From: Actinomadura terrae
Lineage (GTDB): Bacteria > Actinomycetota > Actinomycetes > Streptosporangiales > Streptosporangiaceae
Assembly (NCBI RefSeq): GCF_022751215.1
Contig: NZ_JAICDG010000005.1
Location: forward strand, 594,969-658,968
Direction: 5' to 3'
Length of the DNA stretch: 64,000 bases
The position numbers and the translations under genes are program-made. Below are positions 42,358 through 48,884 of this stretch, in pieces; positions within the stretch are counted from its first letter, which is position 1; every line of letters starts with the position of its first letter. Under the pieces are notes generated by a model that had not been told where the DNA came from, did not search any database, and saw nothing but the letters and a program-made list of their open reading frames with translations.

Positions 42358-42873
42358 AGCGCCCCCTTCCCGCACAGGGCCCCGCACCCGCAGCCCTACC
42401 GCACCACGATGTCCCACACCGCCGCGCCAGCACACGCCCTTCCGCACACCTGACCGCAATCGTCCAAAAGCGCAGCGCCTCCGGCACACGAAAACAGGGA
42501 GCCCCACCGGGCACACGATCTCCTGCACTCGCGCGTCTACCCCAGACCAAAGCCTCGGGCCGCAGCTCAACCCGCGCCGGGCCGACGACGATGACCCGCC
42601 GCCGGAAAGCCCCCAGTCCGCCACCCCCGCCAGCCGCAGCCGGACCGATCCCACGCCTTCTCGTGGTCGCCATCCGGCGAAGAGAACCTGCTACCCCACC
42701 TCTGGCACGTCACCCAGGCGCCGATCCAGCCTGCAACGCGATCAATAGACGTGACCGCCCACGGCCAGAAAACACCCCACCGAGTGGCCACCAACGGGGA
42801 ATCGCAACTGACCACTGAAGAAGGCCAGCCTGTCAGCAACTCTCGGAGGGTCTGTCCGACCAGAGTCCAGAAG
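42358..42873 (-). promoter_or_regulatory. Upstream region of the STAND/effector pair
   Basis: These 516 bases have no convincing gene. Antisense and same-strand frames lack starts and family features. The stretch 42400-42900 should contain the promoter for the membrane-protein/STAND pair, because a terminator at its right end isolates it from the genes further upstream. Confidence 0.45.
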
Positions 42874-42907
42874 GCCACGCAGGCCGGAAGTCACCGGCCT
42901 GCGTGGC
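42874..42907 (-). terminator. Hairpin terminator
   Basis: A perfect 14-bp stem GCCACGCAGGCCGG (42874-42887) / CCGGCCTGCGTGGC (42894-42907) with a 6-nt loop lies just after the stop of the small membrane peptide gene. It ends that minus-strand operon and would also stop plus-strand reading. Confidence 0.8.
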
Positions 42908-42913
42908 GAGAGG

Positions 42914-43024
42914 TCACCGGCCTCCGAGGAGGTAGCCGAGCAGCCCGCCAGCGAGCAGGCACCCGGCGCTGTAGACGACGATGCCCGCGAACATCACGTC
43001 CAGGTCGGAGGGGACGACGATCAC
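42914..43024 (-). CDS. 36-residue single-helix membrane peptide
   Basis: GTG 43024 overlaps the stop of the upstream gene (GTGA). The product begins VIVVPSDLDVMFAGIVVY, continues through SAGCLLAGGLLGYLL and ends GGR, so almost all of it is one hydrophobic helix with small-residue packing motifs. It is too short for a family call. Translational coupling and the terminator 6 bases after the stop support it as a real gene. It could be a small membrane toxin, a holin-like peptide or a partner of the upstream protein. Confidence 0.5.
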   Translation of the reverse strand: MIVVPSDLDVMFAGIVVYSAGCLLAGGLLGYLLGGR

Positions 43025-43338
43025 GGAGCCACCGCCGCGAGTTCGCTCGCGGCCGTGTCGAGGGTGCCGGTGATGGCGGACGTGGTGCCGGTGCTGCCGT
43101 CGGCCGTCCGATAGAACCGCCGCTCGCTGTTGCGGAAGCCGCACTTGAACTCGGCCGTCCGGCGCGGACTGCCGTACCGCGCGACGCTCACCCAGCTCAC
43201 GCCGCGCCGCTCGATCAGTGCGTCCGCCAACTCCTTGTGCGCCATCACGCCCACGTGGAGCCTGGCGATGTGTGCTCGCCGGTCGTTGCGCGGCGGCACG
43301 TCCAGGACCGTCGCGTACTTTCCCTTGTCGAAACTCAT
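43021..43338 (-). CDS. Hypothetical protein, about 105 residues
   Basis: ATG 43338 is preceded by GAGGTGATCCCG. The product begins MSFDKGKYATVLDVPPRNDR, contains an alpha-helix ADALIERRG, and has a basic aromatic strand (FKCGFRNSERRFYRTADG). No membrane segment or known motif is visible. Its stop overlaps the start of the 36-residue membrane peptide, so the two are made together. I do not recognise the family. Confidence 0.55.
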   Translation of the reverse strand: MSFDKGKYATVLDVPPRNDRRAHIARLHVGVMAHKELADALIERRGVSWVSVARYGSPRRTAEFKCGFRNSERRFYRTADGSTGTTSAITGTLDTAASELAAVAP

Positions 43339-43483
43339 CGGGATCACCTCACTTTGTTCGGGTCGTCTTGTCGGTGGAAGGGGCGCGGGCAGTGCACTCG
43401 GGGGCAGTTGTGAACCGCCCGCACCGCCTCCCACCTCCCAATCCGGGACCACGCCATCCGATGCAGCGGTCCCTAACCGGCGA

Positions 43484-43753
43484 CTAGCGCGAGGAGTCGT
43501 GGGTCCTCCGCACGTCACCGGAGCCTCGGTCGCGCGCCTTGGCGCGCTTGCCCTCCTTGACCAGCGCCGCACGCAATTCCTCGGCGGTGGGGCACATCAC
43601 CGTCGCGTCCACGCCTGCACGCGGGTCATGCAGACTCGCCACCCACTCGCCTAGCGACCCATTTGCCCGAATCGCCCGCCAGATTCGGTATCCGGGGAAA
43701 TCTGTGCGCAGGAGGGCCATGGCGGCATCGTCGGGATGCATGCGAGTGGACAT
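43484..43753 (-). CDS. Small hypothetical protein divergent from the XRE regulator
   Basis: The protein has 89 residues, with a GAAGGA ribosome-binding site before ATG 43753. It begins MSTRMHPDDAAMALLRTDFP and continues with a short alpha/beta pattern (YRIWRAIRANGSLGEWVASL, then TAEELRAALVKEG). Small proteins of this type are common in actinomycetes near XRE-DUF5753/DUF397 modules. Their role is unknown. The 149-base divergent region to the regulator (43754-43902) should hold both promoters. Confidence 0.6.
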   Translation of the reverse strand: MSTRMHPDDAAMALLRTDFPGYRIWRAIRANGSLGEWVASLHDPRAGVDATVMCPTAEELRAALVKEGKRAKARDRGSGDVRRTHDSSR

Positions 43754-43902
43754 ATCAAAATCCTTCGCGAGCCGGTCTTTGGAATGCGGGGACCAGCATC
43801 ACAGGAAAGGGATACGATCGGGAAGTAGGCAAGCCTGACCCCCTGACGACCCCCCACAAGATCGGCTATACCGACGATCAGGTACAACGCTTTGGAGGCG
43901 CG

Positions 43903-44721
43903 ATGCCCGCCCGGTCTGAGCCATACAATGCCCCCACCATCATCACTTTCGGGAGCGAACAAACCGCCTGGCGAGAAGCCGCCGGGCTAACCAAGCGCCA
44001 GCTCGCCGAAGAGCTTGGATTCGATGAGTCTTACGTGGGACAGATCGAGAACTTCAAGAACCTGCCATCCGAGCCCTACGCCGAAGCGTTGGACACATTC
44101 TTCAAGACCAACGGAGTATTTGGGCGGCTCCGCAAGCGCATCCTCGACACTCGCCACACTTCGACCTTGCCCCCGGGCTTCGCGGAGTACCTGGAGCACG
44201 AAGCGCGCGCGACATCCTTTAAGAACTTCAGCCCCACCCTGACCAACGGCGTGCTCCAGCACGAGGACTACGCCCGCGAGATCCTCAGTACCTACAATCC
44301 GCCAGACCTTCTCGACCAGCGCGTCGCCGAGCGAATGAAACGCAAAGAGGTGCTGGAGCATGCACAGGTATACTTCACGATGGACGAGACCGTCCTACAT
44401 CGCACGGTAGGCAATAGTCAGATCATGCGACGGCAGCTTGAGTTTCTATTGGAGATATCGGAGCGCCCGAACGTGTCGATCGACATCATCCCGCAAAGCG
44501 TCGGCTACTATCCCGGCATTGGCGGAGAATTCTATGCGCTCGGACTCGAGGACGGCAGCAGCATCGCCTACACAGAGTCATCCGGCGAAGGTCTGTTGAT
44601 CCAGGATCCCGTTCGCGTTGCCCGTCATGTCCTACGGTATGACTCGTTGCGAGGCCACGCGCTACCCGTGAGCCAATCGCGGGAGCTGATTCGCCGAGTC
44701 ATAGAGAGGCTTGAGGCATGA
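43903..44721 (+). CDS. XRE-family regulator with DUF5753 domain
   Basis: The protein has 272 residues. ATG 43903 follows TTGGAGGCG. The N-terminal helix-turn-helix (WREAAGLTKRQLAEELGFDE, then SYVGQIENFK) is of the XRE class. The C-terminal DUF5753 domain contains YFTMDETVLHRTVG and IIPQSVGYYPGIGGEF. Proteins of this group (WhiJ-like) act with a DUF397 partner, which overlaps here by ATGA. It is probably an autoregulated transcription factor, perhaps controlling development or a local toxin-like function. Confidence 0.88.
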   Translation: MPARSEPYNAPTIITFGSEQTAWREAAGLTKRQLAEELGFDESYVGQIENFKNLPSEPYAEALDTFFKTNGVFGRLRKRILDTRHTSTLPPGFAEYLEHEARATSFKNFSPTLTNGVLQHEDYAREILSTYNPPDLLDQRVAERMKRKEVLEHAQVYFTMDETVLHRTVGNSQIMRRQLEFLLEISERPNVSIDIIPQSVGYYPGIGGEFYALGLEDGSSIAYTESSGEGLLIQDPVRVARHVLRYDSLRGHALPVSQSRELIRRVIERLEA

Positions 44722-44924
44722 GGCTGGATCTGTCTGACGTTCGCTGGCGTAAGAGCAGTCGCAGTGATGAGCATGGAGGGTCTTGCGTCGAGGTGGCCAG
44801 CGTCGCACCCAGGATCGGTGTGCGGGACTCCAAGGACCCGGACGGCCCCAAGCTGATCTTCAACGCGGCCGACTGGCACGCGTTCACTCGCCGTGTGAAG
44901 ACCGGCGACCACGACCTAGCCTGA
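44718..44924 (+). CDS. DUF397 protein
   Basis: The protein has 68 residues. It has the typical sequence LSDVRWRKSSRS, then a Cys-Val-Glu-Val segment and VRDSKDPDGPKLIF. It overlaps the XRE-DUF5753 gene by four bases, giving the standard WhiJ-type pair. DUF397 proteins modulate the partner regulator. Their mechanism is not settled. Confidence 0.88.
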   Translation: MRLDLSDVRWRKSSRSDEHGGSCVEVASVAPRIGVRDSKDPDGPKLIFNAADWHAFTRRVKTGDHDLA

Positions 44925-44940
44925 CGCCCCCGCACCCGAC

Positions 44941-44976
44941 GAGCCCCTGAACCCGCGCGCAGCGGATCGGGGGCTC
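44941..44976 (+). terminator. Terminator of the XRE/DUF397 operon
   Basis: Arms GAGCCCC (44941-44947) and GGGGCTC (44970-44976) enclose a 22-nt GC-rich spacer and are followed by tttg. They lie 16 bases after the DUF397 stop. Confidence 0.6.
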
Positions 44977-45025
44977 TTTGCGTGTTAACGGGCGCTGACC
45001 TGCACAGGATGACGCGAGTGCGCGC

Positions 45026-45186
45026 ACGCACGACGGCGCGCACGGGGGCCGCACGCACGACGGCGCGCACGGGGGCCGCACGCACGACGGCGCGCACGGG
45101 GGCCGCACGCACGACGGCGCGCACGGGGGCCGCACGCACGACGGCGCGCACGGGGGCCGCACGCACGACGGCGCGCACGGGGGCCC
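45026..45186. repeat. 27-bp perfect tandem repeat, about six copies
   Basis: The unit starting acgcacgacggcgcgcacgg repeats at exactly 27-base steps from 45026. Five copies are identical and the last is truncated at 45186. It is intergenic, about 80% GC, and a multiple of nine codons, so open frames run through it on both strands. There are no spacers, so it is not CRISPR. It lies between the DUF397 terminator and a ParB-like gene. Confidence 0.92.
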
Positions 45187-45251
45187 GGGTGGCGTTCCGC
45201 CTACCCGGGCCCCTGAGTGCGCGTGGTGCTGTTCGTGGTGTCCGCGTCGGG

Positions 45252-45641
45252 CTACCAGCGGCGCCTCACGCTGCCGCCCATGAGACGGCACGCGCGCTCG
45301 TCGTCGCCGCTCAGGAAGATGACCGGCAATTCAGCGACGCCGGTCTGTCGGGCCTTGTGGATTCGGTGCCAGCCGTCGATCACGATCGGCGTCCCCACGT
45401 CGGGTAGCGGAACGGCCAGCAGCGGGCGGGATAGATTCACCGTTTCCGCGTATTCGCGGTCGATACGGATGAGTGCGCACAGGGCGCCGATCTCTGACAC
45501 CTTCGCATGCGTGACCGGGTGGCGGGTGGCCGCCCGTGCGGCGAGTGCGACGTCCCATGCCCAGCCGAGCAGGACGAACACCTGGTCGTAGCGGGCATGT
45601 TCGGTGTCGTGCATGAGCGTGTTGGTCGCGTCACCGGACAT
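45252..45641 (-). CDS. ParB-like nuclease-fold protein
   Basis: The protein has 129 residues. AAGGAGACG precedes ATG 45641. The C-terminal half contains IVIDGWHRIHKARQTGVAEL and PVIFLSGDD, which is the ParB/sulfiredoxin-like GxHR-type motif; here the core is DGWHR. The N-terminal half is helical. No helix-turn-helix for DNA partition is present, so it is unlikely to be a true ParB. Its role in the element is unknown. Confidence 0.6.
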   Translation of the reverse strand: MSGDATNTLMHDTEHARYDQVFVLLGWAWDVALAARAATRHPVTHAKVSEIGALCALIRIDREYAETVNLSRPLLAVPLPDVGTPIVIDGWHRIHKARQTGVAELPVIFLSGDDERACRLMGGSVRRRW

Positions 45642-45745
45642 GTAGCGTCTCCTTCGTCATGGCAACCTCGTCGCTTTGGGGTGGGTCGTGAGACCCGGGT
45701 CATGACGGGGCGGACGGGCCGTTACCCGTCCGCCCCGCCTCCGGC

Positions 45746-46696
45746 TCAGGCGACGGACGTGCCGTCGGTGGTCTTGTTGGCCGCGCGGAATCGGCGGGGC
45801 CGCTCACAGGTCAGAACCGCTTCGCCACGTCCGACGAGGGTGTCGAGAGCGTTGGCGACGGCACCGGATGACCGGTCCAGGACCTTGGCGATCTCACCGG
45901 GCGTGAATTCCAGGTCGGGATACGCGTTGAGGTGCTCGGCGACGAGGGGCCGCAGCGGCAATGGCGCACCCCGGTCGCCGGTCGTGCGCGACGTCCGCGT
46001 ACCCGTGGTGGCGCGCGTGGTGCGGCGCACGCTCCCGGCGTAGCGTGCGATGTCCTCCATGCCGCGCGTGATCTGCTCGTCATTGTCGGACGCGATCGCG
46101 GCGAGGGTGGTGGTGACCGCGCTCAACAGATCGGTCAGGATCACGCGGGCGGTTTCGCGCTGTTCGGCCTTGCGCAGCTCGGCGTCGACCCGCGCGCGCC
46201 GTTCGGCCTCCTCTTCCTGTGCCTTGCGCAGCAACTCGGCCGTCGCCGCCCGACGGTCGGATTCGTCCGCCAGCACCTGCATGGCCGTTGCCAAGGTGTC
46301 CGGTGAGATCACGCCTATTCCCGGTGCGGCGTTCGGCGTGCTCGTGGGGGCGGTGGCTGCGTCGTTCACCGGGGCGGCTGTGGCGGCGTCACCGGTTCCG
46401 GTGGAGGCCGACGGGATGACCGGGGTCCACACGTCCGGTGTACGGCCCCGGCCGGTGCCCTGACCGGCCGTCCGTGCGGCACGCCCGGCGTTCTCGAACG
46501 CCGTCAGCGCCTTGGTCACCGTCGCGCGGCTGGTCCCGGACGCCTCGGTCAGCGCCGTGACTGTCACACCGTCCGGCGCGGCGCTCAGCGCGTCCCACAC
46601 AGCCCCGGCCGCGCCGGTCGGGCGGTCGTCCGCCGGGCGGTCCGCCGGGGCGGTGATGGCCGTGTCAGCGGTCGCGATGGTGTTGGCATTCGCCAT
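45746..46696 (-). CDS. Protein with two winged helix-turn-helix domains
   Basis: The protein has 316 residues. AGGGAGG precedes ATG 46696. The N-terminal winged helix (VWDALSAAPDGVTVTALTEA, then SGTSRATVTKAL, residues about 32-70) and a C-terminal one (FTPGEIAKVLDRSSGAVANAL, about 265-285) flank a coiled-coil segment (about 150-215). This architecture occurs in actinomycete plasmids and integrative elements and suggests a DNA-bridging or regulatory protein. It carries no enzyme motif. Confidence 0.65.
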   Translation of the reverse strand: MANANTIATADTAITAPADRPADDRPTGAAGAVWDALSAAPDGVTVTALTEASGTSRATVTKALTAFENAGRAARTAGQGTGRGRTPDVWTPVIPSASTGTGDAATAAPVNDAATAPTSTPNAAPGIGVISPDTLATAMQVLADESDRRAATAELLRKAQEEEAERRARVDAELRKAEQRETARVILTDLLSAVTTTLAAIASDNDEQITRGMEDIARYAGSVRRTTRATTGTRTSRTTGDRGAPLPLRPLVAEHLNAYPDLEFTPGEIAKVLDRSSGAVANALDTLVGRGEAVLTCERPRRFRAANKTTDGTSVA

Positions 46697-47203
46697 TGTT
46701 TCTGCCTCCCTGAATGGCGGCCGATTCGGCGGGGCTTTCCCGTCGGGCGTCGTCCGCCATGACGACCATTTCTCGACGGCATGACGAATGCAACACGGAG
46801 CGCCGACGAATTTTGTAGCCGTGACGGCTGGAGAGGCTTACCTCAGTAAACAAGAATTTAATGACCGGCCCGTGTTGGCGCCGCTCAGGCGATATTCAGC
46901 ACCTCTCGGCAAGTGCTATCGCGGCGGACCTGCGTGTTTCGGCCTCGGCGTGACCGGGAGTACCTGCTCGGCCGTTCGGCCCAGTGGTCTCGCCGCCGCT
47001 TTTGTGCGACGACAAGGGGTCGGGAATCAGAAAGGAACCAGCAGTTAGCGAGGAGAGAGAGGTTCGCTAACGAGAAGAGGGCAAGACGATTTTTCTTACA
47101 AGCGATCGCGCCCCTTTGCATGTCCCCCTGGGGGGATATCCGGCCGCATCGACGCCCCACCGGTGAGGCCCCTGACCTGCGTCGATGCCTGTGAGGGGAG
47201 GGG
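46697..47203. other. Non-coding region with several inverted repeats
   Basis: About 500 bases without a supported gene, AT-richer than the rest. It contains GTTAGCGA/TCGCTAAC arms (47043-47050 and 47063-47070, 12-nt purine-rich spacer), a run TCCCCC-tg-GGGGGA near 47123-47136, and GCATCGACGC/GCGTCGATGC (47146-47155 and 47179-47188). It also holds the promoter of the double winged-helix gene. The hairpin density makes it a candidate for an origin of transfer or a regulatory RNA. Confidence 0.5.
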
Positions 47204-47272
47204 GTGACCATAGACAACCCCCCGGTTACATCCCCGATCACGGCACCGGTCGCCCCACCGGCCTCCTTGTAA
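47204..47272 (+). CDS. Possible 22-residue peptide ORF
   Basis: GTG 47204 has GGGGAGG just upstream. The frame reads MTIDNPPVTSPITAPVAPP and ends ASL before TAA at 47270-47272, and a strong hairpin starts 8 bases later. The peptide is Pro/Thr/Ala-rich without Cys or a membrane segment. Ribosome-binding site and terminator are the only evidence. It may be a leader peptide or chance. Confidence 0.3.
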   Translation: MTIDNPPVTSPITAPVAPPASL

Positions 47273-47280
47273 ACGAGCGA

Positions 47281-47317
47281 AGCCCCGTCCGCACCTGGTG
47301 AAGGTACGGACGGGGCT
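47281..47317. terminator. Strong hairpin terminator
   Basis: A 15-bp stem with one mismatch joins 47281-47295 (agccccgtccgcacc) and 47303-47317 (ggtacggacggggct) through a 7-nt loop. It lies 58 bases after the stop of the ATP-binding gene on the minus strand and directly after the small plus-strand frame, so it may serve both. Confidence 0.8.
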
Positions 47318-47375
47318 TGTGCTTGGGCCTAGCCTGGGCGCGGGGCCAGCCTGCTACGGACAGGCTGGTCCCGTC

Positions 47376-47864
47376 CTACGTGGCAGGCTTGACCGGCGTG
47401 GACTGCGTCGGGCCTTCGTACGACTTGCCGACGCAGACCAGGTCCGCCCAGACAGTGTGGCCCTCCATCGGGTCTCCGTGGACGCCCAGCATTGCGGCCA
47501 ACTGCGAGACCGCCCGCAGCCCCCTCTTGCCCTCGCTCTCGACCGGCCCGTTGAGCGGGTCGTACCTCACCGTCGGGTAACCACCGCCACCGAGGTCGCT
47601 GACGCCCACGTAGGCCAGACCGCCGAGCACCACCTCGACGGTGAACTGACCTCCCTGCTGGCCCGATCGGGTGTGGCGTACGGCGTTCGAGGCCAGCTCG
47701 GTCACGACGAAACCCACGTCCGAGGCGATCGAAGTGTCGGCGAACAGGAACATCGCGAACTGGCGTGCCAGCGGAATCTGATCCGGTCGTCCGGGAAAGG
47801 TGCGTCGCCAGGACATCGACGCACCCATAACCGAAGCTTTGGGTTCAAGGCTGGTTCTTGACAT
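47376..47864 (-). CDS. RsbW-like ATP-binding regulatory protein
   Basis: The protein has 162 residues with start ATG 47864, chosen because GGGAGGA lies 8-9 bases upstream. The longer frame to 47945 has no ribosome-binding site. The HATPase N box VTELASNAVRHT and G box GVSDLGGGGYP identify the anti-sigma-factor-type histidine-kinase-like ATPase fold. In actinomycetes such solo proteins bind sigma factors or anti-sigma antagonists. The partner is not known here. Confidence 0.85.
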   Translation of the reverse strand: MSRTSLEPKASVMGASMSWRRTFPGRPDQIPLARQFAMFLFADTSIASDVGFVVTELASNAVRHTRSGQQGGQFTVEVVLGGLAYVGVSDLGGGGYPTVRYDPLNGPVESEGKRGLRAVSQLAAMLGVHGDPMEGHTVWADLVCVGKSYEGPTQSTPVKPAT

Positions 47865-48113
47865 TTCTTGGATCCTCCCGACCGACCGCCCCGCCGTCGC
47901 GTTCCTATTAGCGACGAATTGGCGCGGCGAATCGACCATCATCAAGGAACGACTCGTAACGACGTGTCAAGTCCACGAATAATCGTGCGCATCAACAGGA
48001 CGCCCGATACGCGGCGGGCACAGCTCCCGAGGTGTGATGACTCTATGCCACCTCGTGGGCGCTGAATCTCTGCTTCCATGCGCGTCATTCACGAACACTT
48101 TGGGGAGCCGAGA

Positions 48114-48884
48114 GTGGCGCGTAGGTTTGCGCGTGTGAGCGACTATGACTTGATTGCGTACGCGGGCAACGCGGAGGACGTCGTGCTGATGCGCGCCTTC
48201 GCCGGTCAGAGGAACGGGTTCTTCGTGGATGTCGGCGCCGGCGAGCCTGTCAGCGGCTCGCTGACCAAGAATCTGGTGGACGGCCTGGGTTGGCGGGGGG
48301 TCAACATCGAGCCGCTGCCAGAACGCCACGAACGCCTTCGGCAGGCCCGGCCAGGTGACGTCAACCTGCGTGTGGCCGTAGGAGATGAGCCGGGTGCCGC
48401 GACCTTCTTCCGGATCGTCCCAGGACAGGGGAAGTCCGGTGGTGGCGGTCTCAGCACCCTGCGCAGGGACGTCCTAGAGAGGCATCTCGCGGAGGGTTGG
48501 CGCTATGAGGAGCTAAGCGTTGAGGTCGTCACTCTGAAGACGATCCTCGGCCTGCATGCAAAGCCCGGGTTCGATTTGCTGAAGGTCGACGTGGAAGGGG
48601 CCGAGGCCGCCGTCCTGGAGTCGGCCGACTTGTGGAGGTGGCGGCCGCGGGTGATCGTGGTCGAGGCGACCGTCCCGTTGACGACCAGGCCGAGTCACCA
48701 GGAATGGGAGCCGCAAGTCCTCAAGGCCGGGTACAGCTTGGCGCTCTTCGACGGCCTTAACCGCTTCTACGCGCGTGATGACGAACCCGACCTCCGTGAG
48801 CGGCTTGCCGTGCCCGCCAATGTGCTGGACAACTACATCCCGTACGCCTGCGCCTGCCGAGCCGGGCTCATTGCACCAGAGTGA
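48114..48884 (+). CDS. FkbM-family methyltransferase
   Basis: The protein has about 256 residues. GTG 48114 has GGGGAG upstream. ATG 48078 and GTG 48135 are alternatives. The SAM-binding motif FFVDVGAGEPVSGSLTKNL and the later DLLKVDVEGAEAAVLE are diagnostic for FkbM enzymes, which O-methylate sugars and similar small molecules. It is convergent with the STAND-APH fusion with a 17-base overlap of the 3' ends. Shared function with that gene is possible but only suggested by proximity. Confidence 0.88.
   Translation: MARRFARVSDYDLIAYAGNAEDVVLMRAFAGQRNGFFVDVGAGEPVSGSLTKNLVDGLGWRGVNIEPLPERHERLRQARPGDVNLRVAVGDEPGAATFFRIVPGQGKSGGGGLSTLRRDVLERHLAEGWRYEELSVEVVTLKTILGLHAKPGFDLLKVDVEGAEAAVLESADLWRWRPRVIVVEATVPLTTRPSHQEWEPQVLKAGYSLALFDGLNRFYARDDEPDLRERLAVPANVLDNYIPYACACRAGLIAPE

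Noticed and set aside
42358..42654. Longer start of the STAND-associated membrane protein
   Set aside because: The first 99 codons are low-complexity Arg/Gly sequence. ATG 42357 has a good ribosome-binding site and gives a clean two-helix protein.
45026..45186. CRISPR array
   Set aside because: The 27-bp units are directly adjacent with no spacers and no cas genes are nearby.
44699..45291. Coding sequence through the 27-bp repeat (both strands open)
   Set aside because: The repeat is a multiple of nine codons so frames stay open automatically. Neither strand has a good ribosome-binding site or a recognisable product.
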